Shown piece by piece: positions 35,301 to 43,462 of a stretch of DNA of 58,215 nt (its first letter is position 1; each line of letters begins with the position of its first letter). The stretch spans positions 1-58,215 of the forward strand of contig OMXI01000009.1 of the NCBI GenBank assembly GCA_900314975.1, given 5' to 3'. Origin of the DNA: an uncultured Eubacteriales bacterium (lineage in GTDB: Bacteria; Bacillota; Clostridia; Oscillospirales; Ruminococcaceae). The notes beneath the pieces were generated by a model, which ran no database searches, was not told the DNA's origin, and saw only the letters and a list, made by a program, of their open reading frames with translations. A program made the position numbers and the translations under genes.

Positions 35301-36786
35301 CGCTTGTGCAGAACTGGGCAAATTTATTTGCACTGGAAACAGCATCGTCCGCAGCATCACATTCAAAGCTATCGCTGACCTGCATATCCTTGATTTTGAC
35401 AGCAGTTATTCGGGATATCGTTTTGCTGCCGTTTTCATTATCGGCGGTATCGAAATGAACGGCTATAAACTCTTCATCAAGCTCACGCTTGTCCCAGCCA
35501 ACAAAAACCGATGCTTCGTTATTGACCTCGTAGTCCTCAACTCCGTAAATAATCTTGAAATCTCCGCCGCCTTTTCGTATCTTATTGCACGCATTACCTG
35601 CATCGGTATATGCCTGTACAACGCCGTGGTCTGTAATGGCGACAGCCTTATGACCCCAATCAAACGCACGCTGAACGAGCTTGCCTGCGGGAGTCATTGC
35701 ATCAAGCTGTGACATATTGGTATGCAGATGAAGCTCGACACGCTTATGCTCGCAGGTGTCCTTTGACGGTTCCCTTTTAACAAGCATTATAGAATCAGGC
35801 GAAAGATTGAAGGTGTGGTCGTAATCATTCTCCTCCATCTTACCCGAAACTATTACGGTCTTGCCTTTTTTCATCTGTTCAAGGATAGCTTCAAGAACAG
35901 CCTTTGTAAGCGGATTGCTCCTGTATGCTTTCACAGCACCTTTCATCTGGATAGAAACAGACGATGTGTAATCGGTAATAAATATGGTCGCGATAAGCAT
36001 ACCGTTTTTGGTTTCTCTTGTTTCAACACTAAAGACGTCGCCCCAGACTGTAACATCACCGACAAAATCGGGCGCTATATCCTTCATCTCGGTGACCTTT
36101 GTCTGCGGGTCTATCGGCGAGCCTTTAAGCACGGGAGCATTATCGCAAAGCAGATGCAGTCTTGTAAAATCAACAGTGCAGGTGCGGAACTCAACATTCT
36201 CCCCCGTTGACTTATCCTCTTTTTTAAATACATTTTCAGGCTTGCCGCTCGGTGACTGCGGTATGGGAAGATTCGCGAGAAATTCCATTTGTTCGCGCTC
36301 GTACGCTTCCCTGTCAGTTTCAAGCACACCGTCAAAGGTTATATTGACCTTGCGTGAGAACATTTCCTCAACAAGTGCAGAGAGCTTTTTAGCCGCACCG
36401 TTCTTTTTAAGCAAATCGTATCCGCCGTGCTTGAGCAAAATCTTGACATTATCCTCGTCTATCTCCGCCTGCGCACCGTTAAAGAATCCGTTTACGAGCG
36501 GAAATCTGTCTTTGAAAAAGCGGAATATCTCGGTGAAGTATTCTGCTGAAAGCATATCGGGCGTATATTTGCACTTGATCTCAAAAATCTGCGCACCGAG
36601 TGCTTTTTTCATAAAAGCACAAAACTGCTCGATTTCATCGTACTTGACATATCTTTCAAAAGCAGCAACAATGCAAAGGTCAGAGTTATCTCTGCCTGTT
36701 ATGATTTTCAGTATTTTTCCGCCTGCAAGTGCCGCAGGCATTTCAACTTCAAACTGCGAAAACAGTTCTTCAAATGTGTTGTTCAT
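32383..36786 (-). CDS. polC: DNA polymerase III, PolC type, with degenerate exonuclease domain
   Basis: PolC, 1467 aa, is the leading replicative polymerase of low-GC Gram-positives. Domains: N-terminal region (1-200), OB fold (about 235-340), PHP domain split in two (ELHLHTNMSQLDAMT at 351, then ATGDVHFMDKSD near 733), an embedded exonuclease region (about 438-570), then the polymerase with its aspartates in PDIDLNFSG (D992, D994), a zinc finger (CPKC ... CPNC) and the GSRGSVGSS block. The C-terminus QNQLTLF is a sliding-clamp binding motif. The exonuclease motifs are lost: DxE reads D446-T-A448, the second motif (HNASFD in Bacillus) reads YDGTNS, and the third (HRAIYD) has no His or Asp. 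AAAGGA precedes the ATG. It ends the der-polC gene row. Confidence 0.96.
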   Translation of the reverse strand: MNNTFEELFSQFEVEMPAALAGGKILKIITGRDNSDLCIVAAFERYVKYDEIEQFCAFMKKALGAQIFEIKCKYTPDMLSAEYFTEIFRFFKDRFPLVNGFFNGAQAEIDEDNVKILLKHGGYDLLKKNGAAKKLSALVEEMFSRKVNITFDGVLETDREAYEREQMEFLANLPIPQSPSGKPENVFKKEDKSTGENVEFRTCTVDFTRLHLLCDNAPVLKGSPIDPQTKVTEMKDIAPDFVGDVTVWGDVFSVETRETKNGMLIATIFITDYTSSVSIQMKGAVKAYRSNPLTKAVLEAILEQMKKGKTVIVSGKMEENDYDHTFNLSPDSIMLVKREPSKDTCEHKRVELHLHTNMSQLDAMTPAGKLVQRAFDWGHKAVAITDHGVVQAYTDAGNACNKIRKGGGDFKIIYGVEDYEVNNEASVFVGWDKRELDEEFIAVHFDTADNENGSKTISRITAVKIKDMQVSDSFECDAADDAVSSANKFAQFCTSGAVLVFYDGTNSKTLLDSLLKSCNISFDYSYVKLSEMCRLMLDGLNNLKIETVLSHKQMSEIAAKGLEGAQLAAEMFIHFCTVLIKQYPLIVLSVDMLNSLLANENPEDVRNLKRYHQIILVRNNTGLKNLYKLISYSNLKYYKKRPLIPKSELVKLREGLIVGSACEQGEVFRAIVNKDPWEKIKQIASFYDYLEIQPIGNNEFMLRKGDVGSYEDLRDFNRAVCKLGEELGIPVCATGDVHFMDKSDAQFRAIIMAGQGFADADQQAPLYFKTTQQMLDEFSYLGEDKAFEVVVTNPNRVADMVDPDLKAFPNGTYTPFIEGAVYELQVICWRRCLSIYGDCDPDEIIVPPESELGDGQLEHISEFYKGHIPPIVFDRLERELDSIIKHGFAVLYMISQKLVANSNENGYQVGSRGSVGSSFVASMSGISEVNPLEPHYVCPKCRYSEFITDGSVGSGFDLPPKNCPNCGEELSRDGHDIPFETFLGFHGDKAPDIDLNFSGDYQAKAHKYTEQLFGEDHVFKAGTISGVQENTAYGYVMKYLDERGKTLPKAEIERLKIGCCGIKRTTSQHPGGMVVIPSDYEVYDFTPVQHPAEKVDSDMVTTHFDFHSLHDTILKLDELGHDVPTMYKYLEQFSGKDITKVPMSDPDVYKLFTSPEVLGVTPDDIFCRTGTLGIPEMGTKFVCQMLLDAKPKNFSDLLQISGLSHGTDVWLGNAKDLIEAGICDISNVIGTRDSIMTYLIYHGVDKSLSFKIMEITRKGNAPKLLTEDMKNEMRAHDVPEWYIDSCLKIKYMFPKAHAAAYVIAAIRLCWFKVHDPLCFYATLFTVRGEDFDAETVMKGMYLVRSKIQEIEAKPKAEKTKKDEDVRDMLLIANEMLSRGYEFLPVDIYKSHAFIYQIEDGKIRLPFCSLNGVGENAANLIYEKAQDKGFISVEEFQIQSGVPKSVVEALDRNGAFGDLPKQNQLTLF

Positions 36787-36796
36787 CTTATATCCT

Positions 36797-37834
36797 TTAA
36801 AACTTGTCTATTTCATTCATCAATGCCTGCAAAGCCTCTTGTTCAGAAAGCTTGCAAAGCTTTTTTCCGTTCTTGAACAATACCACGCATCCGTCACCGC
36901 CTGCTATACCGACATCAGCCTCTCCTGCCTCGCCAATGCCGTTAACAACACAGCCCATAACTGCAACGGTTATGTTCTTATCTATATCTTTAGTCATTTC
37001 CTCGACTTTTTTGGCAAGACCAATAAGGTCTATCCTCGTTCTGCCGCAGGTTGGACAGGAAACTATCTTGACGCCGCTGCCCTTTCCTACTGCTTTGAGA
37101 ATATCCTTTGCTGCATAGATTTCTTTTACGGGATCATCTGTAAGTGAAACCCTTATCGTTTCGCCTATGCCATCAACAAGCAGTGAGCCAATGCCTACGG
37201 CAGACTTTATAAGCCCCATTCTCTCCGTTCCTGCCTCGGTAACGCCGAGATGAAGCGGATAGTCACACTTTTGTGCAAGCAGCCTGTAACCCTTTATCAT
37301 TGTCTCAACATCGGATGACTTGATAGAGATAACAATGTTTTCAAAGCCGCAGTCCTCAAGGATCTTAACGTGTCCGAGCGCACTTTCCACAAGCGCTTCA
37401 CTGCAGGGAGAGCCGTACTTTGCAAGTATCTCCTTTTCAAGAGAGCCGCCGTTGACACCTATCCTGATAGGCAGACCGCGCTTTGTACAAACATCAACAA
37501 CAGCCTTGACTCTGTCGATACTGCCTATGTTTCCCGGATTGATGCGTATTGCATCAACGCCAGCCTCGGCAGCGGCGATAGCAAGCTTATAATCAAAGTG
37601 TATATCCGCAACAAGCGGCATATTTACCTTTTCTTTTATTGCAGGGATAAGCTTTACTGCGTTCATATCGGGTATCGCGGCTCTGATTATCTCGCACCCG
37701 GCATTTTCAAGCTCAAGTGCCTGATTGACAGAGCCTTGTATATCTGTCGAAGGCACGCTTATCATTGATTGAATATAGATTTTATTTCCGTCGAGCGTAA
37801 GACCGCCGACTTTTACAGGTCTGCATTTTCTCAT
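36797..37834 (-). CDS. ispG: 4-hydroxy-3-methylbut-2-enyl diphosphate synthase
   Basis: IspG (GcpE), 345 aa, makes HMBPP in the sixth step of the MEP isoprenoid pathway. It has the TIM-barrel part (IYIQSMISVPSTDIQGSVNQ near 19, ADIHFDYKLAI, RINPGNIG) and the C-terminal iron-sulfur part with cysteines C260, C263 and C295 (SCPTCGRTRIDL and GCVVNGIGEA). All three cluster ligands are present. GGAG lies about 9 nt before the ATG. It follows rseP by 18 bp and precedes polC by 10 bp. Confidence 0.97.
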   Translation of the reverse strand: MRKCRPVKVGGLTLDGNKIYIQSMISVPSTDIQGSVNQALELENAGCEIIRAAIPDMNAVKLIPAIKEKVNMPLVADIHFDYKLAIAAAEAGVDAIRINPGNIGSIDRVKAVVDVCTKRGLPIRIGVNGGSLEKEILAKYGSPCSEALVESALGHVKILEDCGFENIVISIKSSDVETMIKGYRLLAQKCDYPLHLGVTEAGTERMGLIKSAVGIGSLLVDGIGETIRVSLTDDPVKEIYAAKDILKAVGKGSGVKIVSCPTCGRTRIDLIGLAKKVEEMTKDIDKNITVAVMGCVVNGIGEAGEADVGIAGGDGCVVLFKNGKKLCKLSEQEALQALMNEIDKF

Positions 37835-37852
37835 TTTAATACTCCGTTTTTA

Positions 37853-38905
37853 TCAGAATAGTTTCAAAACATCACTGACCGTTATTATCGCCATCAACGC
37901 CAGAAGAACGATCAAGCCTATAAAATGCACCATACCCTCGTGTTCAGGTTTAACAGGTTTTCCTCTGATCGCCTCTATGATAAGAAAAACAAGCCGTCCT
38001 CCGTCAAGTGCCGGCAGCGGAAGGAGATTGAAGATACCGATATTTATAGTGATAAATGCGCATATCGACAGCATTGTATGGATTAGGCTTGACCAGTCGA
38101 TTTTGCCTGTTTCCTTGTCCGTTTCCGAATCCACAACATCACCGATAGTATCAACAATACCTACAGGTCCGCTCAATTCCCTGAGCGAATATTTGCCAAG
38201 AACAAGGTCTTTAAGTGAGATAAAGATAAGCCTTGCATCTGAAACACCTTGTTTCAGCGTTTGTGAAAGCACCGTTCCTACGCCGAGTTCTACAGGCTTG
38301 ACTTTGAAATCAATGTGCATTGTCTTATCCTGCGTTTTGAATTTGACATCTTTGAGTTTCTTCAGCTTGCCGTCACGTTCCACTACGATATCAAAAACGC
38401 CGTCTTTATCATTCTTAAACTGGAACGACATATCCATTGTTGTAAAAATACGCATACCGTTTATTTTTACAATTCTGTCTCCGAGCTCAAGACCTGTTTC
38501 GTGCGAAGATGCGTCCTCCTCGAAATATGAAATTGTTGTTGATGCATATGGACCGCTTGTCGCTGTATTGATAAGCAGCAGGATAAATCCAAGGATAAGA
38601 TTCATCACAACGCCTGCAACAACTATGATTATTCTGCGCCAGACAGCCTTTTTGCAGAATGCTCCCTCTTCGTCACTGCCGCCGTCCTCGCCCTCCATAG
38701 CGCAGTAGCCGCCAAAAGGTATGATTCTCAGCGCAAAGAGCGTATCTTTCTTTTTTCTTTTGAAAAGAGCGGGACCCATTCCGATAGAGAATTCATTTAC
38801 CTTGACTTTGTTGCGCCTTGCAGCGAAAAAATGTCCAAATTCATGTGCAACAATAATGAACTCAAACATGAATATGGCAAAAATGATTGAACCAACAGTT
38901 CGCAT
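37853..38905 (-). CDS. rseP: Site-2 membrane metalloprotease RseP
   Basis: RIP metalloprotease of 350 aa. The zinc motif HEFGH (H21, E22, H25) lies in the first membrane helix and the third ligand in LLPALDGGRLVFLI near residue 300. A PDZ domain sits between (about residues 125-200, LELGDRIVKINGM). It cleaves transmembrane anti-sigma factors and signal-peptide remnants within the membrane. The gene lies in the order uppS-cdsA-dxr-rseP, as in many bacteria. An AAGGGG sequence lies 12 nt before the ATG, slightly far. Confidence 0.95.
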   Translation of the reverse strand: MRTVGSIIFAIFMFEFIIVAHEFGHFFAARRNKVKVNEFSIGMGPALFKRKKKDTLFALRIIPFGGYCAMEGEDGGSDEEGAFCKKAVWRRIIIVVAGVVMNLILGFILLLINTATSGPYASTTISYFEEDASSHETGLELGDRIVKINGMRIFTTMDMSFQFKNDKDGVFDIVVERDGKLKKLKDVKFKTQDKTMHIDFKVKPVELGVGTVLSQTLKQGVSDARLIFISLKDLVLGKYSLRELSGPVGIVDTIGDVVDSETDKETGKIDWSSLIHTMLSICAFITINIGIFNLLPLPALDGGRLVFLIIEAIRGKPVKPEHEGMVHFIGLIVLLALMAIITVSDVLKLF

Positions 38906-38908
38906 AGA

Positions 38909-40060
38909 CTAATTAACCCCTTTTTCTATCTGTTCACGGACATACTCTCTTGCTGCTTTATCAGCATCAAGAACGTCCTGTACACAAGTAATATCAGTCT
39001 CTTTTATATTCTCAAGAGCCTTTGTTACAAGCTCTCCTATTTTCAAAAACTTAATTTTCCCGTCAAGAAAAGCCGCTACAGCCGCCTCGTTGGCACCGTT
39101 AACAATTGCAGGCTTTGTTCCGCCTATCGTTATTGCCTTGATACAGGCAGTCAGGCAGTCAAAGGTATCGTAATCGGGCTTGTCAAAAGAGAGTGTGCCG
39201 TAATCTGTAAGCGACAGATGCTTTGTCGGACAGTCAAGCCTGTCGGGATAAAGCAAAGCATACTGTATCGGTATTTTCATATCGGGTACGCCCATCTGTG
39301 CTATGACCGAATTATCCATAAACTCAACAGCCGAATGAACAACACTCTGTCTTTGAACGACTATCTCGATTTGTTCGGGTTTGAGATCAAAGAGCCAAAT
39401 GGCTTCAATAAACTCAAGTCCTTTGTTCATAAGTGTTGCAGAGTCTATTGTTATTTTTCTGCCCATTGACCAGTTTGGGTGAGCAAGAGCCTGTTCTACA
39501 CCGACATCTTCAAGCTCTTTCTTGGTCTTTTTATAGAACGGTCCACCAGATGCAGTGAGGATAATACCCTTAAGCTGCTGCTTTTTATTGCCCTGCAGGC
39601 ATTGGAATATCGCAGAATGCTCGCTGTCAACGGGATAGATATTCACGCCCTTTTCTTTAGCACTGTTAATAACGAGTTTTCCGCCTGCAACAAGCGTTTC
39701 CTTGTTTGCAAGCGCGATATCCGTACCGTGCTCGATAGCTGTGAGCGTAGGCACAAGTCCTACCATTCCGACCACGCTGTTGAGCATTATATCAACGCCG
39801 TCCATTGACGCTATCTGCTTTAGTCCGTCCATTCCCGTAAGCACTGTAACATCGCTGTCAACGAGCTTTTCAAGCTCACTGCGTTTTTGTTCACAATATA
39901 TGCAGACAGTTTTGACATTATGCTGCTTTGCCTGCTGTGCAAGAAGCTGAACGTTTGAATTTGCAGCAAGTGCGGCTATTTCAATGCCGTGCTTGTCACA
40001 TATCTCGATAGCCTGTGTTCCGATAGAACCCGTTGAACCGAGTATAGTAATTCTTTTCAT
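38909..40060 (-). CDS. dxr: 1-deoxy-D-xylulose 5-phosphate reductoisomerase
   Basis: Dxr, 383 aa, converts DXP to MEP with NADPH, the first committed step of the MEP pathway. Its Rossmann start is ITILGSTGSIGTQAIEI. The metal and substrate motifs are YPVDSEHSAIFQCL, LTASGGPF, HPNWSMGRKITIDSATLMNKG and VNGANEAAVAAFL. Length is normal. AAAGGA lies before the ATG. It shares the operon with ispG and uppS, so precursor supply and undecaprenyl chain growth are co-expressed. Confidence 0.97.
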   Translation of the reverse strand: MKRITILGSTGSIGTQAIEICDKHGIEIAALAANSNVQLLAQQAKQHNVKTVCIYCEQKRSELEKLVDSDVTVLTGMDGLKQIASMDGVDIMLNSVVGMVGLVPTLTAIEHGTDIALANKETLVAGGKLVINSAKEKGVNIYPVDSEHSAIFQCLQGNKKQQLKGIILTASGGPFYKKTKKELEDVGVEQALAHPNWSMGRKITIDSATLMNKGLEFIEAIWLFDLKPEQIEIVVQRQSVVHSAVEFMDNSVIAQMGVPDMKIPIQYALLYPDRLDCPTKHLSLTDYGTLSFDKPDYDTFDCLTACIKAITIGGTKPAIVNGANEAAVAAFLDGKIKFLKIGELVTKALENIKETDITCVQDVLDADKAAREYVREQIEKGVN

Positions 40061-40126
40061 ATCTGTGTCCTTTAAATACTCAAAGGGGTAAGCTACAAGC
40101 CTGCCCCTAATAAGTGTGATTATTTA

Positions 40127-40954
40127 TCAAGCGAATATCAAGCCCTGTGTGTAAAGGTAATACATAAACGGTGCAACAAGCAAAACGCTGTCGAATCTGT
40201 CCATTACACCGCCATGTCCGGGCATTATATTTCCGTAGTCTTTTATACCTGTCTGTCTTTTGATGATAGATGCGGTAAGGTCGCCTATAAGACCGATGAC
40301 TGCGCACACCATACCTGCTACAACTATCCACACAAAATGTACAGGTCTGCCGTTAGTAACGTATCTGTAGAAAAGCGAAACAATCAGCATTATTATTCCG
40401 TTAGCCGCAATACCGCCGATAAGTCCCTCGACTGTTTTTTTCGGGCTTATTTCAGGGCAAAGCGGTGTTTTACCAAGAAACGTTCCTGCAAAGTATGCAC
40501 CGCTGTCTGCGAGCCATGCCGCGCACAATGTGATAAGAAGCAGGAATACGCCGCCATCAACTCTTGCCATATTTGTCAGTGTTGAGAAGCAGTAGTTGAA
40601 CAGCGATGTAACGCCGACCATTACGAAGAAATCATTATAAGTAAACTCTTTATGGTCAATAAGATACAGCACACAAACAGCGATAACGAAAAGCAGGTAA
40701 TACAGGTTTGAATTAAAAAACCACATTTTGTTATGGGCATGTATTGCAGGCATTATCGCATCGATCGCGACAAAGCAATAACATGCGATCGCAACCTTCT
40801 GGTGTTTAGCATAGCCTGTTGCCTTGAACACTTCCCAAATCGCCATACAGATTATAAATCCGATAGCAAGGTTAAAAACGAATGTATTGTGCAGTATCAG
40901 AATTATAACTGCAATAACAATCGCAACTGCTGCTGATTTAATACGAGTGCCCAT
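40127..40954 (-). CDS. cdsA: Phosphatidate cytidylyltransferase
   Basis: CdsA, 275 aa, makes CDP-diacylglycerol from phosphatidic acid and CTP. Seven to eight membrane helices are visible. The signature near the C-terminus is present: KRQTGIKDYGNIMPGHGG followed by VMDRFDS, with its metal-binding aspartates. LADSGAYFAGTFLG and ISPKKTVEG are also typical. GGAGG precedes the ATG inside the end of uppS. The 66-bp gap to dxr contains a short GGGG/CCCC hairpin on the message. Confidence 0.95.
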   Translation of the reverse strand: MGTRIKSAAVAIVIAVIILILHNTFVFNLAIGFIICMAIWEVFKATGYAKHQKVAIACYCFVAIDAIMPAIHAHNKMWFFNSNLYYLLFVIAVCVLYLIDHKEFTYNDFFVMVGVTSLFNYCFSTLTNMARVDGGVFLLLITLCAAWLADSGAYFAGTFLGKTPLCPEISPKKTVEGLIGGIAANGIIMLIVSLFYRYVTNGRPVHFVWIVVAGMVCAVIGLIGDLTASIIKRQTGIKDYGNIMPGHGGVMDRFDSVLLVAPFMYYLYTQGLIFA

Positions 40955-40957
40955 TAT

Positions 40958-41695
40958 TTAAACTCCTCCGAATCGTCTGTTTCTGTCGCTGTAAGCAAGT
41001 ATAGCCTTATCAAACTCGTCATTGTTGAAATCAGGCCAAAGGATATCCGAATAATAAAACTCCGCATACGCGCATTGCCATATCATAAAGTTGGAAAGCC
41101 TCTGCTCGCCGCTGGGTCTTATGACCAGATCAACAGGCGGAACGTCCGGCGTATAGAGATTTTGCTCTATCATATCCATTGTTATGTCATCAGGCTCGAG
41201 CTTTCCCTCTTTGACCTGCTGTGCAAGAGTTCTGCAGCTATGACATATTTCGTCTCTGCCGCCGTAATTGATAGCAAGCAAAAGCGTCATTATATCAAAG
41301 TCCTTTGATTTTTGCTCCGAGTCAAGCATTTTTTTCTGCAGCGACTCGCTCAGCTTTGTGCGGTCGCCGATAAAGCGTATGCGCACATGCTCTTTAAGGA
41401 ACTCATCAAGCTCGTCAAGGTACTTTTCAAATAAATTCATCAGCGCATCGACTTCATCTTTGGGGCGTTTCCAGTTCTCTGTAGAAAAAGCGTAGAACGT
41501 GATATACTTGACACCGACTTCCTTTGCGTGTCTTGTGATAGCTCGGAAATTCTGCGCTCCCTGTCTGTGACCGACTTTTCTTGGCAAGCCGCGCTTTTTA
41601 GCCCACCTGCCGTTGCCGTCCATTATAACTCCGACGTGAATAGGTATCTTTGCGTTTTCAAGAGTGGTCTTTGCACTGCGGTTAAATAATGCCAT
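40958..41695 (-). CDS. uppS: Isoprenyl transferase (undecaprenyl diphosphate synthase)
   Basis: UppS, 245 aa, cis-prenyltransferase that makes the C55 lipid carrier for peptidoglycan and teichoic acids. The catalytic Asp is D26 in VIMDGNGRWAKKRGL, followed by HRQGAQNFR, TFYAFSTENWKRP and, near the C-terminus, VIRPSGEQRLSNFMIWQCAY with the pyrophosphate-binding arginines. GAGG precedes the ATG. It starts the uppS-cdsA-dxr-rseP-ispG segment. Confidence 0.96.
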   Translation of the reverse strand: MALFNRSAKTTLENAKIPIHVGVIMDGNGRWAKKRGLPRKVGHRQGAQNFRAITRHAKEVGVKYITFYAFSTENWKRPKDEVDALMNLFEKYLDELDEFLKEHVRIRFIGDRTKLSESLQKKMLDSEQKSKDFDIMTLLLAINYGGRDEICHSCRTLAQQVKEGKLEPDDITMDMIEQNLYTPDVPPVDLVIRPSGEQRLSNFMIWQCAYAEFYYSDILWPDFNNDEFDKAILAYSDRNRRFGGV

Positions 41696-41720
41696 AGCTC
41701 AAACCTCGTCTGATAGTGAT

Positions 41721-42275
41721 TTAGATAGAAAGAATCTCTTTTTCCTTTTCCGCAACGTGTTCATCAACTTCCTTGCAGAATTTATCTGTCATCTTCTGGA
41801 TAGCCTCTTCGCCGTCCTTCTGCTCGTCCTCAGTTATCTGGCTGTTTTTCTTCATAGCCTTGATTTTTTCCATAGCGTCACGTCTGATCGAACGGATAGC
41901 AACTTTAGTTTCCTCTCCGCCCTTCTTAACGTCCTTGACTATCTCCTTACGTCTGTCCTCTGTAAGCTGCGGGAAGGTAAGGCGGATAACCTGTCCGTCG
42001 TTCTGCGGATTGATGCCGATATCTGATGCCTGTATTGCCTTTTCAATAGCTTTGAGGGTTGACTTGTCCCAAGGAGTGATAACAAGTACTCTTGCCTCGG
42101 CAACTGAAACAGCAGCCATCTGATTAACAGGTGTAGGTGCGCCGTAATAGTCGACCTTTACCTTGTCAAGTACATTCGGGTTAGCTCTGCCGGCTCTGAT
42201 AGCGGCAAAATCAGAAAGCATAACATTGATGGATTTTTCCATTTTAGATTTTGCTTTTTCTTTAAGTTCTTTCAT
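41721..42275 (-). CDS. frr: Ribosome recycling factor
   Basis: RRF, 184 aa, separates post-termination ribosomes together with EF-G. The three-helix body is recognised by RAGRANPNVLDKVKVDYYG, TPVNQMAAVSVAEARVLVI and RLTFPQLTEDRRKEIVK. Length is normal. AAAGGAG precedes the ATG. The pyrH-frr pair is conserved widely; rpsB and tsf, often upstream, are not here. Confidence 0.97.
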   Translation of the reverse strand: MKELKEKAKSKMEKSINVMLSDFAAIRAGRANPNVLDKVKVDYYGAPTPVNQMAAVSVAEARVLVITPWDKSTLKAIEKAIQASDIGINPQNDGQVIRLTFPQLTEDRRKEIVKDVKKGGEETKVAIRSIRRDAMEKIKAMKKNSQITEDEQKDGEEAIQKMTDKFCKEVDEHVAEKEKEILSI

Positions 42276-42294
42276 AACGTTAACTCCTTTACGT

Positions 42295-42999
42295 TTATTT
42301 TACTATCGTACCTATTTTCTTGCCCATGCAGGCATCGTAGATATTGTCGGGTCTGCCAAGGTCAAACACAAGGATAGGAACATTGTTATCCTGACACATG
42401 GCTGCTGCTGTGGAATCCATTACCTTCAAGCCTTTTGAAAGTATATCGTTGAATGTAAGCTCGTCAAACTTAACAGCATCGGGATATTTATGCGGGTCTT
42501 TATCGTAAACGCCGTCGACCATAGTAGCCTTAAAGAAGATATCTGCCTCTATTTCTGCTGCTCTCAAAGCTGCAGCTGTATCGGTCGAGAAGAACGGGTT
42601 GCCTGTACCGCCGCCGAAAATGCACACTCTGCCTTTTTCAAAGTGTCTCATTGTTCTGTTTCTGATATACGGTTCAGCGACCTGCGGCATGGAGATAGAT
42701 GTCTGCACTCTTACCTCAAGTCCGCAGTTTTCAAGTCCGTCAGCAACGGCAAGTGCGTTCATTATAGTTGCAAGCATACCAATATGGTCAGCTCTTGTTC
42801 TGTCCATAGCGCCGCTTGAACGTCCTCTCCAATAGTTTCCTCCGCCGACAACAATGCCGACCTGCACACCTGCGTCAACGCATTTTTTAATGCTCTTTCC
42901 GAAGGTGTTGATGACATCAAAGTCAAGTCCCATTTTTTTGTCGCCTGCGAGAGCCTCGCCGCTTAATTTGAGAAGTATCCTTTTGTAAACAGGTTCCAT
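42295..42999 (-). CDS. pyrH: UMP kinase
   Basis: PyrH, 234 aa, phosphorylates UMP to UDP using ATP and belongs to the amino-acid kinase family. Motifs are [47 protein letters not shown] and [20 protein letters not shown]. Length is normal. AAGGAG precedes the ATG. It comes before frr by 19 bp and follows yjbQ by about 50 bp. Confidence 0.97.
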   Translation of the reverse strand: MEPVYKRILLKLSGEALAGDKKMGLDFDVINTFGKSIKKCVDAGVQVGIVVGGGNYWRGRSSGAMDRTRADHIGMLATIMNALAVADGLENCGLEVRVQTSISMPQVAEPYIRNRTMRHFEKGRVCIFGGGTGNPFFSTDTAAALRAAEIEADIFFKATMVDGVYDKDPHKYPDAVKFDELTFNDILSKGLKVMDSTAAAMCQDNNVPILVFDLGRPDNIYDACMGKKIGTIVK

Positions 43000-43029
43000 A
43001 ACAGCAACTCCTTATAACTTTTATTTTTT

Positions 43030-43041
43030 CGGGTCACCCCG
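43030..43041 (-). other. Short GNRA-type hairpin between yjbQ and pyrH
   Basis: On the message CGGG-GTGA-CCCG folds into a 4-bp stem with a GUGA tetraloop, followed by an A-rich stretch. It is not a terminator because no T-run follows. It may be an intercistronic stability or processing element. Confidence 0.35.
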
Positions 43042-43051
43042 TTTGATATAC

Positions 43052-43450
43052 TTATCCTCTTATTATCTTGACATAGACCGTTCTTTCTCTGGGTCCGTCG
43101 CATTCAACGAAATATATGCCCTGCCAAGTACCCAAAAGCAATCTGTTATCATTTATGATAACTGTTTCAGAACAGCCTATGCAGGTAGATTTCATATGCG
43201 CGTGGGAGTTCCCTTCTGCGTGCTTGAACTGCGGTCTGTCGGGAAAAGTCTTGGCAAGCGCATATGTGAGGTCATCAACTACATCAGGGTCGGCATTTTC
43301 ATTTATTGTTATGCCTGCGGTGGTGTGAGGGCAGAAAACAACTGCGATTCCCTCATTGACTCCCGACTCGATAACTGCCTGTCTGACATAGCTTGTTATA
43401 TTGTAAAATGCACTCGGTTCTTTTGTTCTGATGTGTATCGCCTTTAACAT
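43052..43450 (-). CDS. YjbQ-family (UPF0047) protein
   Basis: Protein of 132 aa of the YjbQ family, a small beta-barrel protein that forms trimers. Family residues are in VVFCPHTTAGITINENADPDV, HAEGNSHAHMKS and LGTWQGIYFVECDGPRERTV. Members have weak thiamine-phosphate synthase activity in enteric bacteria, but the physiological role is unclear. GGAGG lies 8 nt before the ATG. It lies between gpsA and pyrH. Confidence 0.9.
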   Translation of the reverse strand: MLKAIHIRTKEPSAFYNITSYVRQAVIESGVNEGIAVVFCPHTTAGITINENADPDVVDDLTYALAKTFPDRPQFKHAEGNSHAHMKSTCIGCSETVIINDNRLLLGTWQGIYFVECDGPRERTVYVKIIRG

Positions 43451-43462
43451 TGTGTTTCCTCC

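Noticed and set aside
35984-37147. Plus-strand open frame of 387 codons opposite polC and ispG
   Set aside because: It lies fully antisense to two well-recognised genes, has low-complexity Ser/Leu-rich translation and no ribosome site; it is a codon-bias shadow.
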